From Clavibacter capsici (GTDB lineage: Bacteria; Actinomycetota; Actinomycetes; Actinomycetales; Microbacteriaceae), in contig NZ_CP012573.1 in the NCBI RefSeq assembly GCF_001280205.1, positions 1,364,001-1,428,000 on the forward strand: DNA of 64,000 nucleotides, written 5' to 3'. Shown piece by piece: positions 26,893 through 42,046 of the stretch; the stretch's first letter is position 1, and each line of letters begins with the position of its first letter. A program made the position numbers and the translations under genes. The notes beneath the pieces are model-generated. The model was not told the DNA's origin. It was given only the letters and a program-made list of their open reading frames with translations, and made no database searches.

Positions 26893-29327
26893 CCCTTCGA
26901 TGCGGTCGGGTGGACCCGGAACACGTGCACGGGGTGCGTGAACGCGTCGAGCCGGACGAAGTTGGAGGTCGACCACGTGTAGACGTCGCCCGTGAGGAGG
27001 TCCTCGACGTCGAACACGGCGTCCTCGGCGAGGCCGAAGCGGGTCGGGTCGAGGTACACCTGGGTCTCGCGCGCCGAGTGCGGGTCGACGTTGGCGACCA
27101 CGAGGACCGTGTCCGCCTCGCCCGTGCCGGTGTGCTCGGCCGCGAGGTGCTTGGAGTAGACGAGGATCGAGTCGTCGTCGCTCCAGTGCACGTCGAGGTT
27201 CCGCAGCTGGCGGAGCGCGGGGTGGGCGCGGCGGATCTCGTTGAGGCGCGTGATCTCCGGCGCGATGGATCCGCCGAGCTCCTCCTGGCGCGCCCAGTCG
27301 CGCGGCTTGTACTCGTACTTCTCGTTGTCGATGTTCTCCTCGGCGCCGGGGCGCGCGACGTTCTCGATCAGCTCGTACCCGGAGTAGATGCCCCACGACG
27401 GCGACGCGGTCGCGGCGATGGCCGCGCGGATCCGGTACGCGGCCCGCCCGCCGAACTGCAGGTAGGGCGTGAGGATGTCGTGCGTGTTCGCGAAGAAGTT
27501 CGGGCGCAGGTAGTCGCTCGTCTCGTGGCTGACCTCGGTGAGGTACTCCTCGAGCTCCTTCTTCGTGTTGCGCCAGGTGAAGTACGTGTACGACTGCTGG
27601 AAGCCGATCTTGGCGAGCGTGCGCATCATCGCGGGGCGCGTGAACGCCTCGCTGAGGAAGATCGCGTCGGGCTCGTCGCGCATCACCTGGTGGATGAGGC
27701 GCTCCCAGAACACGAGCGGCTTGGTGTGCGGGTTGTCGACGCGGAAGATCTTGACGCCGAGGCCGAGCCACACGCGCATGACCCGGAGCATCTCGCGGTA
27801 CGACCCCTCGGGGTCGTTGTCGAAGTTCAGCGGGTAGATGTCCTGGTACTTCTTCGGCGGGTTCTCCGCGTACGCGATCGAGCCGTCGGGGAGCGTCGTG
27901 AAGAGCTCCGGGTGCGTCGTGACCCACGGGTGGTCGGGCGAGGCCTGCAGCGCGATGTCGATCGCCAGCTCCATGCCGTGGTCGGCGACGGCAGCCACGA
28001 ACGCGCGGAAGTCGTCGACCGTGCCGAGCTCGGGGTGGATGGAGTCGTGCCCGCCGTCCTCGGAGCCGATGCCGTACGGGGATCCCGGGTCGTGGGGCCC
28101 CGCGGTCAGCGTGTTGTTCGGGCCCTTGCGGTTGGTGCGGCCGATGGGGTGCACCGGCGGGATGTAGACCACGTCGAAGCCCATGTCGCGGATCGCGGGG
28201 AGGCGGCGCGCGGCGGTGGCGAACGTGCCGCTCGTCCAGGATCCGTCCTCGTGCAGGGCGGCGCCCTCGGAGCGCGGGAAGAACTCGTACCAGGACCCGA
28301 CGGCGGCGCGCTCGCGCTCGACGACGATCGTGCGCTCGGGGGAGAGCGTGACGAGGCTGCGGACGGGCACGCGGTCGATCGCGGCGTGCACCTGGGCGGC
28401 GGTCGCGGCGGCGAGGCGCTCCTCCGGGGTGCGGTCGGCGTCGGCGATGCCGGCGAGGGCGTCGCGGAGGACGGCGCGATCGGCGTCGTCCCGGGCGTCG
28501 TCGGCGGCGGCCCGCTCGAGGAGCTCGGCGCCGAGGGCGAGCATCACGTCGACGTCGAGGCCGGCGGGGACCTTGATCTCGGCGTTGTGGAGCCAGGTGC
28601 CGAAGTCGTCGGACCACGCGCTCACGCGCCACGTCCAGGCGCCCTGCGTCTCCAGCTGGGCCGACGTGGTCCACCGGTCGAGGCCCGGCTTCGTGGCGTC
28701 GAGCGACATGCGGTGCGACGTGACGGCACCCGACGGGTCGGTGAGCTCGACGTCGGCGCCGATGAGGTCGTGGCCCTCGCGGAAGATCGTGGCGCCGAAG
28801 GGCACGACGTCGTGGACGAAGCTCTTGGCGGGCCAGAGGTCGTCCTCGATCTGCGGGGTGAGCGACAGGATCGGGATGCGGCCGATGACGGGGGCGTAGT
28901 CGTCCTCGGCGGCGTCCGCGGAGGCGGGCGCTGCGGGCGCGTCGAGCGTCGGCACGGGCGCCTCGGAGGCGGACGGCGCGGCGTGCGCGGGCGCGGCGTG
29001 CTCCGGGGCGGCGGGAGCGTCGTCGGCCGGGACGGGCGCCGCGTGGCGGGGAGCGGATGCCGGCTCGGCGACGGGCGCGGCGAGGGGCTCGGCGGCGGGC
29101 TCGGCCTCGGGGGTCGCGAGGGGCCAGGCCGCGGTCGCGGGGGCCGGTGCGGGCTCGGGCTCGGGCGCCGCGGGCACCTGCTGCACGGGCGCCTCGGGGA
29201 TCAGCGGGGGCCGCGGCTCGGGCGGCTTCTGGGCGTCCTGGAGCTTCTGGGCCTTGGCGAGCTTGCGGGCTGCACGGCCGCGCACCGGGCGGGGGAGGGG
29301 ATCGGGTCCGTCCTGGGGTGTGGTCAC
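26889..29327 (-). CDS. glgE: GlgE maltosyltransferase
   Basis: Alpha-1,4-glucan:maltose-1-phosphate maltosyltransferase (GH13_3), which extends glucan from maltose-1-phosphate in the trehalose-to-glucan route of actinobacteria. From GTG 29327 it is 812 residues. Residues 1 to about 145 are Ala/Pro-rich low complexity, beyond the usual family length of roughly 650-700. The catalytic part has [20 protein letters not shown], the nucleophile Asp in [13 protein letters not shown], and the acid Glu in [13 protein letters not shown]. The ending [19 protein letters not shown] is family-typical. A TACGGT element lies six bases before the GTG. TreS and the maltokinase partner are not in this window. 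Confidence 0.95.
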   Translation of the reverse strand: MTTPQDGPDPLPRPVRGRAARKLAKAQKLQDAQKPPEPRPPLIPEAPVQQVPAAPEPEPAPAPATAAWPLATPEAEPAAEPLAAPVAEPASAPRHAAPVPADDAPAAPEHAAPAHAAPSASEAPVPTLDAPAAPASADAAEDDYAPVIGRIPILSLTPQIEDDLWPAKSFVHDVVPFGATIFREGHDLIGADVELTDPSGAVTSHRMSLDATKPGLDRWTTSAQLETQGAWTWRVSAWSDDFGTWLHNAEIKVPAGLDVDVMLALGAELLERAAADDARDDADRAVLRDALAGIADADRTPEERLAAATAAQVHAAIDRVPVRSLVTLSPERTIVVERERAAVGSWYEFFPRSEGAALHEDGSWTSGTFATAARRLPAIRDMGFDVVYIPPVHPIGRTNRKGPNNTLTAGPHDPGSPYGIGSEDGGHDSIHPELGTVDDFRAFVAAVADHGMELAIDIALQASPDHPWVTTHPELFTTLPDGSIAYAENPPKKYQDIYPLNFDNDPEGSYREMLRVMRVWLGLGVKIFRVDNPHTKPLVFWERLIHQVMRDEPDAIFLSEAFTRPAMMRTLAKIGFQQSYTYFTWRNTKKELEEYLTEVSHETSDYLRPNFFANTHDILTPYLQFGGRAAYRIRAAIAATASPSWGIYSGYELIENVARPGAEENIDNEKYEYKPRDWARQEELGGSIAPEITRLNEIRRAHPALRQLRNLDVHWSDDDSILVYSKHLAAEHTGTGEADTVLVVANVDPHSARETQVYLDPTRFGLAEDAVFDVEDLLTGDVYTWSTSNFVRLDAFTHPVHVFRVHPTASKG

Positions 29328-29333
29328 TGTTCG

Positions 29334-29339
29334 ACCGTA
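29334..29339 (-). promoter_or_regulatory. -10 element of glgE-glgB, leaderless geometry
   Basis: TACGGT on the minus strand, six bases, then GTG 29327. Confidence 0.5.
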
Positions 29340-29474
29340 GCCCGTGCGCCGTCCGGCTGTCGCTCGCCGCGGCGGGGTCGCACGCCGTTCGGATGCGCGC
29401 CGTCCGGCCGTCACCGGCCGTCCCGCCGGTCGTGGCCGGGCGGCGGGACCCTGGTGCCCTGCCCCCCGCGCCCC

Positions 29475-29480
29475 TAGGCT
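29475..29480 (+). promoter_or_regulatory. -10 element of glgP
   Basis: TAGGCT lies about 50 bases before GTG 29532. GAGGGAG provides a Shine-Dalgarno site. Confidence 0.45.
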
Positions 29481-29531
29481 CGGGGCCATCCGCGCGGGTC
29501 CGCCCGCCGCCGTCCGGTCCGAGGGAGTCCC

Positions 29532-32087
29532 GTGAAGGCCATCCGCCGATTCACCGTCCGCGCCGTCCTCCCGGAGGAGCTGTCCGCGCTGGACGAGCTC
29601 GCCGGGAACCTCCGGTGGTCCTGGTACGAGCCGACGCGGCGCCTCTTCGCGCACGTCAGCCCCGAGCTCTGGGAGGGGACGGGCCACGACCCGGTCGCGC
29701 TGCTCGGCGCCGTCGACCAGGAGCGGCTCCGCGAGCTCGCGGCCGACGGGGGCTTCGTCGCCTGGGCGGAGGAGCAGCGGGAGGACCTGCGCGCGTACGT
29801 GCGGGAGCCGCGCTGGTACCAGTCGCTCGAGGGGGACGTGCCCGAGGCGATCGGCTACTTCTCGCCCGAGTTCGGGATCGCCGCCGCGCTGCCGCAGTAC
29901 TCCGGCGGCCTCGGGATCCTCGCGGGCGACCACCTGAAGAGCGCCTCCGACCTCGGCGTGCCGCTCGTGGGCGTCGGCCTCTTCTACCGCTCCGGCTACT
30001 TCCGCCAGGGGATCTCCTCCGACGGCTGGCAGCAGGAGACGTACCCCGTCTTCGACCCCGACGGCCTGCCGCTCCAGGTGCTGCGCGACGCGGACGGCCA
30101 GCCCGTGCAGGTCACGCTCGCGCTGCCCGCCGACCGCACTCTGCACGCGCGCGTCTGGCAGGCGCGCGTCGGCCGCATCCCGCTGCTGCTCCTCGACACC
30201 GACGTGCCCCAGAACGACGACGACCTCCGCGGCGTCACCGACCGGCTCTACGGCGGCGGCGGCGAGCACCGGCTGCACCAGGAGCTGCTGCTCGGGATCG
30301 GCGGCGTGCGGGCCATCGCCGCGCACGCGCGCGTCACCGGATCGCCCGTGCCGCGCGTCTTCCACACCAACGAGGGCCACGCGGGCTTCCTCGGCCTCGA
30401 GCGGATCTCCGCGCTCATGGCCGAGGGGCTGGACTTCGACGAGGCCCTGCAGGTCGTGCGCGCGGGCACGGTGTTCACGACGCACACGCCCGTCCCCGCC
30501 GGCATCGACCGGTTCGACGTCCAGCTCGTGCGCGCGCACGTGACCGACGCGCTCCTGCCCGCTGTGTCCCGCGACCGCGTGCTGGAGCTCGGCGCCGAGG
30601 CGCACGGCGGCGGCGACCCGGGCGTGTTCAACATGGCGCTGATGGGGCTCCGCCTCGCGCAACGCGCGAACGGCGTCTCGCAGCTGCACGGCCAGGTCAG
30701 CCGGGGCATGTTCGCCGGGCTCTGGCCGGGGTTCGACACCGAGGAGGTGCCGATCACGAGCGTCACGAACGGCGTGCACGCGCCGACGTGGACGGATCCG
30801 CTGCTCATGTCGCTCGCGAGCGAGCGCCTCGGCACGACGGACACCGCATCCGCGGACTGGTCGTCGCCCGCCGTGACCGACGGCGACCTGTGGGACGTGC
30901 GCGGCCGGATGCGCCGCCAGCTCGTCGCCGACGCCCGCCGCCGCGTCACCCGCGCCTGGCGCGAGCAGAACCCGGGCGGCGTGGAGCCCGCCTGGCTCGA
31001 CGACGTGCTCGACCCCGAGGTGCTCACGATCGGCTTCGCGCGGCGCGTGCCCACCTACAAGCGGCTGACGCTCATGCTCCACGACCGCGAGCGCCTCCGC
31101 CGCATCCTCACCGACCCGGACCGGCCCGTGCAGATCGTGGTGGCGGGCAAGTCCCACCCGGCGGACGACGAGGGCAAGCGCCTCATCCAGGAGCTCGTGC
31201 GGTTCGCGGCGGAGCCCGAGATCCGCGGGCGGCTCGTCTTCCTGCCCGACTACGACATCGGCATGGCGCAGCTGCTCTACCCGGGCACCGACGTGTGGCT
31301 CAACAACCCGCTGCGCCCGCTCGAGGCCTGCGGCACCTCCGGCATGAAGGCCGCGCTCAACGGCGCGCTCAACCTGTCGATCCTCGACGGCTGGTGGGAC
31401 GAGTACTCCGACGGCGGCAACGGCTGGGCGATCCCGTCGGCCGACCGGGCGCACGACGGCGCCGAGCGCGACGCGCTGGAGGCGACCGCGCTCTACGACC
31501 TCATCGAGAACCGCATCGCGCCGCGGTTCTACGAGCGCGACGCGGACGGCGTGCCGGCGGGCTGGGTGCACGACATCCGGCACACGCTCGCCACGCTCTC
31601 GCCCGAGCTCAGCGCCGACCGCATGGTGCGGCAGTACGTCGAGCGTCTGTACGTGCCGGCGGGGCGGGCGCAGCGGGTCGTCGCGGCCGACGACCACGCC
31701 CGCGCCCGGGAGCTGGCGGCCTGGCGCCGCCGGGTGTCCGCGGCCTGGCCGTCGGTGCAGGTCGCGCACGTCGAGTCGGAGGGCGTGGGACAGCAGGCGC
31801 AGGTCGGCGACGAGCTGCGCGTGCGCGCGTGGGTGGCGCTCGGCGGGCTCGACGCGGAGGACGTGACGGTCGAGGTCGTGCACGGGCGGACGGGCGAGGG
31901 CGACGTGCTCCTCGACGTCGTGCGGCATGGCCTCGCGCCCGTGGGCGGGTCCGGCGGGCAGCAGGAGTACGCCGGGACCGTGCCGCTCGCGACCGCGGGG
32001 CCCTTCGGGTACACCGTGCGGGTGGTGCCGCGGCACGAGCTGCTGGCGTCGAGCGCGGAGCCGGGGCTCGTCGCGGTCGCGGGCTGA
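29532..32087 (+). CDS. glgP: alpha-glucan phosphorylase
   Basis: Releases glucose-1-phosphate from alpha-glucan ends (GT35, pyridoxal-phosphate dependent). The 851-residue protein is of the actinobacterial type with an N-terminal DUF3417 region ([17 protein letters not shown]). The core has [58 protein letters not shown] and [10 protein letters not shown]. The cofactor-binding segment is [18 protein letters not shown], with the Schiff-base lysine. It is divergent from glgE, so synthesis and breakdown genes face away from a shared 200-base region. Confidence 0.95.
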   Translation: MKAIRRFTVRAVLPEELSALDELAGNLRWSWYEPTRRLFAHVSPELWEGTGHDPVALLGAVDQERLRELAADGGFVAWAEEQREDLRAYVREPRWYQSLEGDVPEAIGYFSPEFGIAAALPQYSGGLGILAGDHLKSASDLGVPLVGVGLFYRSGYFRQGISSDGWQQETYPVFDPDGLPLQVLRDADGQPVQVTLALPADRTLHARVWQARVGRIPLLLLDTDVPQNDDDLRGVTDRLYGGGGEHRLHQELLLGIGGVRAIAAHARVTGSPVPRVFHTNEGHAGFLGLERISALMAEGLDFDEALQVVRAGTVFTTHTPVPAGIDRFDVQLVRAHVTDALLPAVSRDRVLELGAEAHGGGDPGVFNMALMGLRLAQRANGVSQLHGQVSRGMFAGLWPGFDTEEVPITSVTNGVHAPTWTDPLLMSLASERLGTTDTASADWSSPAVTDGDLWDVRGRMRRQLVADARRRVTRAWREQNPGGVEPAWLDDVLDPEVLTIGFARRVPTYKRLTLMLHDRERLRRILTDPDRPVQIVVAGKSHPADDEGKRLIQELVRFAAEPEIRGRLVFLPDYDIGMAQLLYPGTDVWLNNPLRPLEACGTSGMKAALNGALNLSILDGWWDEYSDGGNGWAIPSADRAHDGAERDALEATALYDLIENRIAPRFYERDADGVPAGWVHDIRHTLATLSPELSADRMVRQYVERLYVPAGRAQRVVAADDHARARELAAWRRRVSAAWPSVQVAHVESEGVGQQAQVGDELRVRAWVALGGLDAEDVTVEVVHGRTGEGDVLLDVVRHGLAPVGGSGGQQEYAGTVPLATAGPFGYTVRVVPRHELLASSAEPGLVAVAG

Positions 32088-32099
32088 CGGCGGCGGCGG

Positions 32100-32131
32100 C
32101 GCGCCCTCGGCATCCGAGGCCGAGCCGCGCG
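32100..32131. terminator. bidirectional terminator after glgP
   Basis: A two-part stem (32100-32104 with 32127-32131, and 32106-32111 with 32119-32124) lies between convergent genes. Confidence 0.55.
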
Positions 32132-32135
32132 CACG

Positions 32136-33449
32136 TCAGGCCGGCGTCGCGGTGAGCTTCGCGGCGAGCACCTCGGCGAACCGCGCGTAGCCCCTGTCGT
32201 TCGGGTGGTTGTCCGGGCCCATCCAGCCGTACGGGTCGGGCGCGCCCGCGCCGACCATGCGCGGGATGTGGGCGCCGATCTCGAAGACGTCGGCGAGCGG
32301 ATCCGCGGACGCCGCGTCCCGCAGGGCGCCGATGTAGTCCGCCCACGTCGTGCCGCGGATCGGCAGCGTCGTCCGCTCGTAGGGCGGCGTGAAGAGGATG
32401 GGCGCCTCGCTCGTGGTGCGGATCAGCTCGATCAGCACGGCGGCGTCGGAGCGCACCTGCTCGGGCGTGCGGACGACCACGTCGTTGATGAGGTGCTCCG
32501 GCATCCAGAGGTCGAGCTCGAAGCGCGGGGCCGAGCGGATCCACGTGCTCACGCCGTCCGGCCGCGCCCTCTCCGAGAGCTGCCAGAGCTGCGAGCCGGA
32601 GTTGCCGCCCTCGATGACGTGGATCCCGCGCTCCTCGTCGCCGTCGAACAGCCACGCGCCCTCGAGCTCGGGCTTGCCGCCCGCCCACGCCACGGTGATC
32701 GCGTGCTCGGCGGAGTCCATGACGGGGCTCGTCCAGGTGAGCGAGCCGCCGGCCTCCGCGCGGACGGTCTCGGGCGCGCCCTCGTCGACCTGCACGGTGA
32801 TGGCCGCGTCGAGCCCGGGCGCCCACCAGCAGACCTTCGCCGAGGTCATGCGCGCGCGGTAGGTGCCGGGTCCCGACGCCTCGGTGAGCGGGACGACCCG
32901 GCGGCCCCAGCCGTGGCGGCCGCCCGCGGTCGGCGTCCCGGAGAACGCGAAGCCCTGGTCGGCGGGCACGGTGATCTGGTGCCGCGACGCGATGTAGTCG
33001 AGGCCGCCGCGCGCTCCGGACGGGTGGGCGCCGCGCAGGCGGTCGCGGAGCTGCGCGGGGTACGCGTGCTGGAGGCTCGTGGCGCCCTGCCCCTCGGCGA
33101 TGCTGTCGCCGAGCACGCCGATGGTCAGGCGGCGCTCGCGCACGCGCTCCCGGAGCGCGTGGAAGCCCGCGAGGGCGTCGTCGGGGGCGTAGGTCATGGG
33201 CTCGATCGGCGGGCCGCCGGACGCCGTGACGGCAGGGGCGGGCGGATCGCCGGGATCCGGCGCGGGGGAGCCCGGGGCGCTCGCCGTGGGGTCCGTCGGG
33301 CGCGGGGTCGTGGTGCAGCCCGCGACGCCGGCGACGACCGAGAGCGCCGCGAGGCTCCCGCCCGCGACGAGCGCGCGGCGGGTGAGGGTGCGGCGCCGGG
33401 CGCCCCGACCCGGGGAATCGGTGGGTGGGGCGGGGTGCTCGTCGGTCAT
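32136..33449 (-). CDS. exported SGNH/GDSL hydrolase
   Basis: A 437-residue exported esterase or deacetylase-type enzyme. The N-terminus carries a twin-arginine-like RRRTLTRRALVAGG followed by a hydrophobic stretch and a lipobox VAGVAGC (C45). It is therefore probably a surface lipoprotein. A Pro/Thr-rich linker (50-85) precedes the SGNH domain, with GDSIAEG (nucleophile S116) and, near the end, GPDNHPNDRGY containing the Asp-His pair. A jelly-roll-like insert (about residues 160-280) separates the two halves. The substrate is unknown; cell-wall or plant glycan esters are possible. It sits between glgP and glgX without obvious coupling to them. Confidence 0.85.
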   Translation of the reverse strand: MTDEHPAPPTDSPGRGARRRTLTRRALVAGGSLAALSVVAGVAGCTTTPRPTDPTASAPGSPAPDPGDPPAPAVTASGGPPIEPMTYAPDDALAGFHALRERVRERRLTIGVLGDSIAEGQGATSLQHAYPAQLRDRLRGAHPSGARGGLDYIASRHQITVPADQGFAFSGTPTAGGRHGWGRRVVPLTEASGPGTYRARMTSAKVCWWAPGLDAAITVQVDEGAPETVRAEAGGSLTWTSPVMDSAEHAITVAWAGGKPELEGAWLFDGDEERGIHVIEGGNSGSQLWQLSERARPDGVSTWIRSAPRFELDLWMPEHLINDVVVRTPEQVRSDAAVLIELIRTTSEAPILFTPPYERTTLPIRGTTWADYIGALRDAASADPLADVFEIGAHIPRMVGAGAPDPYGWMGPDNHPNDRGYARFAEVLAAKLTATPA

Positions 33450-33539
33450 GGGCGGCGTCCTCGTTCCTCGGGCGCGGCGGCGCGGCGGATGTGCGGGTCC
33501 GTCCAGGAGAGCACACGGGCACGCGGCGGCGCGAACCCT

Positions 33540-33563
33540 CCGCGGCCCCCGTCCGGGCCGCGG
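33540..33563 (-). terminator. terminator after glgX
   Basis: An 8-bp perfect stem (33540-33547 with 33556-33563) lies 35 bases past the glgX stop on the minus strand. The rest of the 148-base gap holds nothing else recognisable. Confidence 0.5.
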
Positions 33564-33597
33564 CGGCGGCAGCGCGTCCGGGGCGGCGCGGCCCTCC

Positions 33598-35655
33598 TCA
33601 GCCCGCGCGGTAGATGCGCACGGCCGGCCCGTCGACCTCGACCCCGTCGCCGGGCGCGTCGTCCGTCGTCACGACCTCGGGCCGCTCCCACTCGCTGGTC
33701 CAGAGCAGGCGCCAGGCCGTCACGCCGTCGTGCTCCGGCAGCGTGACCCGCTGCCGGGTCTCCAGGCCGTGCACGACGACGAGCACGCAGCTCGGCTCCT
33801 CGGTCTCGGGGGTGGACGTGGTGATCCACTGCAGGGTGCGCGTCTGCGTCGACCCCCACGCGGCGTCCGTCATGGGGGCGCCGTCGGCGTCCCGCCAGGA
33901 GAGGACCGACGCGCTCGGCACGCGGGAGTCCGGCGACGCGTAGCGCACGGGCCGCAGCGCCGGCTCCTCCCGGCGGATGCGGAGGAGGTGCCGTGTCGTC
34001 GCCTCGAGGTCGAGCCGCCACGCGTCCTCGTCCCAGTGCATCCAGGTCGCCGCGTTGTCGAGGCAGTACCCGTTGTTGTTCCCGCGCTGGGTGCGGCCGC
34101 GCTCGTCGCCCATGGTGAGCATGGGGATCCCCGCCGAGACCAGCAGCGTGCCGAGCACGTTCCGCGAGGTGCGGCGGCGGGCGGCGAGGACCGCGGCGTC
34201 GCGCGTCGGCCCCTCCACGCCGTGGTTCCACGAGCGGTTCGTGTCCGTGCCGTCGCGGTTGGACTCGCCGTTGCCGCTGTTGTGCTTGCGGTCGTAGGAC
34301 GTGAGGTCGGCGAGGGTGAAGCCGTCGTGCGCCGTGACGAAGGAGACGGAGGCGAGCGGGCCGCGGTCGGCGGCGAAGGTGTCCGAGGACCCGGCGAGGC
34401 TCGAGGCGAGCGCCCCCACGCCGTTCGGCGCGCGGCCCGTGCGGCGGGCCTCCGCGACGTCGGTCAGCCAGAAGTCGCGCACGCGGTCGCGGTAGCCGTC
34501 GTTCCACTCGCTCCAGCCGGATCCGAACCCGCCCGTCCGCCAGCCGCCCATGCCCACGTCCCACGGCTCGGCGATCATCAGGAGGCCCTGGAGCGCGTCG
34601 TCCTCGACGATGGCGCGGAGCAGCGGGTGCGCGGGGTCGAAGTCGACGCGCTCGTCGCGGCCGAGGGTCACGGCCAGGTCGAAGCGGAAGCCGTCGACGC
34701 CCATCACGTCGGACCAGTGCTCGAGCGAGTCGAGCACGAGGCGCTGCGCGTCGGGCCGGGACAGGTCGACCGTGTTGCCGCATCCCGTCACGTCGATGGG
34801 CGTGCCGTCGGGCGCGTGCCGGTAGTAGCGCGACCCGTCGATCCCGCGGAGGCTCGTGATCGGGCCGTCGGCGCCCTCCTCGGCCGTGTGGTTGTAGACG
34901 ACGTCGAGCACGACCTGGATCCCCGCGGCGTGCAGCGCGTCGACCATGGCGCGGAACTCCGCGGCCACCGCGTCGGCGCCGGCCTCCCGCGCGGCGCGCG
35001 TGGCGTAGGGCGCGTGCGGCGCGAGGTAGGCGAGCGTGTTGTAGCCCCAGTGGTTGATCCGGCCCTGCGCGCGGAGCCGCTCCTCGCTCGTCGAGGCGTG
35101 CACCGGCAGGAGCTCCACCGTGGTGATCCCGAGGTCGACGAGGCGCTCCACGGTGACCGGGTGGCCGAGCCCCGCGTACGTGCCGCGGACCTCCTCCGGG
35201 AGCCGCTCGTCGAGCTTGGTGAAGCCGCGGACGTGCAGCTCGTAGAGCACCTGCCGGTCGCGCGGCACCACCGGGCGGGCGGCGCGGCGGGCGGCGCGCT
35301 CGTCGGCCGGCACCTCGCTCGTGACGACCGAGCGCCACGCGGCGGGACCGACCTGCACGAGGCCGCGGGAGTGCGGATCCAGCAGGTGCCGCGTCGGGTC
35401 GAAGGAGTCGCCGGGCGCGGGCTCGCCGTCGACGCGCACGGAGTAGGCGGTGCCGGGGACCAGGAGCTCGCTCGACCCCGTCCAGACGCCCGCGTCGCCC
35501 CGCTCCATCGCGACCGCCTGCACGACCCGGCGCGGGTCCTCGACGGACGAGACCGTGAGCTCCACGGCGGAGGCGCCGTGGCTCACGAGGCGCAGCGTGC
35601 CGCCCTGGTCGGAGAGCGTCAGCCCCAGGGGCACGGGCGGTCCGGGGCGCGGCAT
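33598..35655 (-). CDS. glgX: glycogen debranching enzyme GlgX
   Basis: Hydrolyses alpha-1,6 branches of phosphorylase-trimmed glucan (GH13_11, isoamylase type). The 685-residue product has an N-terminal CBM48-like region and LYELHVRGFTKLDERLPEEVRGTYAGL. It also has HWGYNTLAYLAPH, the nucleophile Asp in GVDGFRFDLAVTLGRD, the acid Glu in LMIAEPWDVG, and SFVTAHDGFTLADLTSYDRKHN. The start is taken as ATG 35655; the frame also opens at 35676 but that would overlap the divergent desulfurase start. A -10 element overlapping the divergent promoter supports 35655. Confidence 0.94.
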   Translation of the reverse strand: MPRPGPPVPLGLTLSDQGGTLRLVSHGASAVELTVSSVEDPRRVVQAVAMERGDAGVWTGSSELLVPGTAYSVRVDGEPAPGDSFDPTRHLLDPHSRGLVQVGPAAWRSVVTSEVPADERAARRAARPVVPRDRQVLYELHVRGFTKLDERLPEEVRGTYAGLGHPVTVERLVDLGITTVELLPVHASTSEERLRAQGRINHWGYNTLAYLAPHAPYATRAAREAGADAVAAEFRAMVDALHAAGIQVVLDVVYNHTAEEGADGPITSLRGIDGSRYYRHAPDGTPIDVTGCGNTVDLSRPDAQRLVLDSLEHWSDVMGVDGFRFDLAVTLGRDERVDFDPAHPLLRAIVEDDALQGLLMIAEPWDVGMGGWRTGGFGSGWSEWNDGYRDRVRDFWLTDVAEARRTGRAPNGVGALASSLAGSSDTFAADRGPLASVSFVTAHDGFTLADLTSYDRKHNSGNGESNRDGTDTNRSWNHGVEGPTRDAAVLAARRRTSRNVLGTLLVSAGIPMLTMGDERGRTQRGNNNGYCLDNAATWMHWDEDAWRLDLEATTRHLLRIRREEPALRPVRYASPDSRVPSASVLSWRDADGAPMTDAAWGSTQTRTLQWITTSTPETEEPSCVLVVVHGLETRQRVTLPEHDGVTAWRLLWTSEWERPEVVTTDDAPGDGVEVDGPAVRIYRAG

Positions 35656-35661
35656 GCGACC

Positions 35662-35668
35662 TAGGCTA
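35662..35668. promoter_or_regulatory. overlapping divergent -10 elements, glgX / desulfurase
   Basis: Plus-strand TAGGCT (35662-35667) and minus-strand TAGCCT (35663-35668) share five bases. Each ends seven bases from a start codon: ATG 35675 on plus, ATG 35655 on minus. Confidence 0.6.
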
Positions 35669-35674
35669 GGGGGC

Positions 35675-40523
<4,849 letters not shown>

Positions 40524-40632
40524 TCAGGCCTGCCGCCCGGCGCACCGCCCCGATAGCATGGCAGGGCGCGTCGGCGGGCCCGCCTCCCTCCGGCGCCGGC
40601 TCTCCCACGCCGGCTCACTGGGGGTCCCGATC

Positions 40633-42006
40633 GTGCTGTCCCGCGCCCGCGTGGTGCTGATCGCCTCGGCCATCGTCTGCGGACTGGTCGGGGTCGTCAT
40701 CGCACCCGCCGACGACGCCCGAGCCGCCACGCGGCCGCCCGCGGTGCTCGCGGGGCCGGACGCCGCGGATCCCGCGACCGTCGCGCACCTGCCGAGCCCC
40801 GCCCGCGTGGTGACGCAGCTCCGCGACGCCCGCGTCTCCGACGCCGCGCTCCGCGGGACCTCGCCCGTCGCCCTCCTGGCCGCCCTGCCCGAGCTCGACG
40901 TCCCGGAGCTGCGGCGCCTGGCGGACGCCATCCCGGGCACCGTCCGCGAGCTCATCCGCCGGCCGCCGGCGGCCTCGGGCGTCCTCGCGTGGTGGACGGG
41001 CCTCGCGTCGGATGCGCGCCGGGACCTCGCGGAGGGCATGCCCGAGCTCGTCGGCAACCTCGAGGGGATCCCCTTCGACGACCGCGACGCGGCGAACCGC
41101 CGGTTCCTCGACCAGCGGGAGCGGGAGCTGCACGCGTCGGCCGCGCGCACGCCGGGGCGCGGCGCGCAGCAGGCGCTCGGCCGCGACCTGCGGATGCTCG
41201 CCGAGGTGCGCGACGCGCTCGAACCCGAGCCGGGCGGCCCCACCCGCTCCCTGCTCACGCTCGACGCCGTCTGGCCCGGCCGCGCGGGCGTCGTGGTGGG
41301 CGACCTCGCCACCGCCGCCTACGTCGACATCGTGGTGCCCGGCATGTACTACCCGGTGACCGAGCGGCTGGTGGACTGGACGGAGGTCACCGCGCGCCTG
41401 CAGAGGCAGCAGACCACGCTGCTCGGCACGGGGGCGCGGACCTCCGGCGGCGTGGCCGCGGTCGCCTGGATCGGCTACCGGACCCCCGACCTGACGGGCA
41501 TCGCGACCCTCGCCCTCGCCGAGGAGGGGGCCGAGCGCCTGCAGAACGCGATCCAGGGGCTCCAGGGCATGCGCCGCGACGATCCGCCGTACCTCACCGT
41601 CATCGCGCACTCGTACGGCTCGACGGCGGCCATGCTCGCGCTCTCCAGCGGGCGCGCGTCCGTCGACGCCCTCGCCGTCGTCGGCTCGCCGGGCGGCGCG
41701 GTGCGGGAGGCGTCCCAGCTCGACGTGCCCGCCGGGCGCGTGTTCGTGGGCGAGGCGCCGTGGGATCCCGTGGTCGGCTCCTCGCTCTTCGGCCAGGACC
41801 CGGGCAGCGCGTCGTTCGGGGCGCGGCTCTTCGGCGTCGGGGGCACGGGCGGCCGTGCGGGGGTCTCCGCCGACGGCGGCCTCGCGGGCGCCGTGGGCCA
41901 CAACAGCTACTTCGACCGCGGCACGGAGTCGTTCCGGAACCTCGCGCTGATCGGCATCGACCGGCCGGTCGCCTCCGCGGGCGACCCGGACGCGAGCGGG
42001 CGCTAG
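40633..42006 (+). CDS. exported alpha/beta hydrolase (DUF1023 type)
   Basis: A 457-residue protein with a signal peptide or anchor (VVLIASAIVCGLVGVVIAP, then a likely AxA site) and a C-terminal alpha/beta hydrolase domain of the DUF1023 kind. The nucleophile elbow is VIAHSYGS, followed by VVGSPGGAV and a late GAVGHNSYFD histidine. The N-terminal half (about residues 60-200) is helical and unassigned. I start at GTG 40633, which follows a GGGGG tract and gives a clean signal peptide. ATG 40558 is in frame but overlaps the TAGCAT -10 candidate (40554-40559). The substrate is unknown. Confidence 0.8.
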   Translation: MLSRARVVLIASAIVCGLVGVVIAPADDARAATRPPAVLAGPDAADPATVAHLPSPARVVTQLRDARVSDAALRGTSPVALLAALPELDVPELRRLADAIPGTVRELIRRPPAASGVLAWWTGLASDARRDLAEGMPELVGNLEGIPFDDRDAANRRFLDQRERELHASAARTPGRGAQQALGRDLRMLAEVRDALEPEPGGPTRSLLTLDAVWPGRAGVVVGDLATAAYVDIVVPGMYYPVTERLVDWTEVTARLQRQQTTLLGTGARTSGGVAAVAWIGYRTPDLTGIATLALAEEGAERLQNAIQGLQGMRRDDPPYLTVIAHSYGSTAAMLALSSGRASVDALAVVGSPGGAVREASQLDVPAGRVFVGEAPWDPVVGSSLFGQDPGSASFGARLFGVGGTGGRAGVSADGGLAGAVGHNSYFDRGTESFRNLALIGIDRPVASAGDPDASGR

Positions 42007-42008
42007 CG

Positions 42009-42044
42009 GGCGGCGGCGGGCATCGGGATGGGTCCCGCGCCGCC
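42009..42044. terminator. possible bidirectional terminator
   Basis: A bulged stem of about 11 bp (42009-42020 with 42034-42044) between convergent genes. Confidence 0.4.
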
Positions 42045-42046
42045 GG

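Noticed and set aside
26889-32036. Very long open frame on the minus strand covering glgE and the antisense of glgP
   Set aside because: The upper part is the shadow of glgP on the other strand. The real glgE start is GTG 29327.
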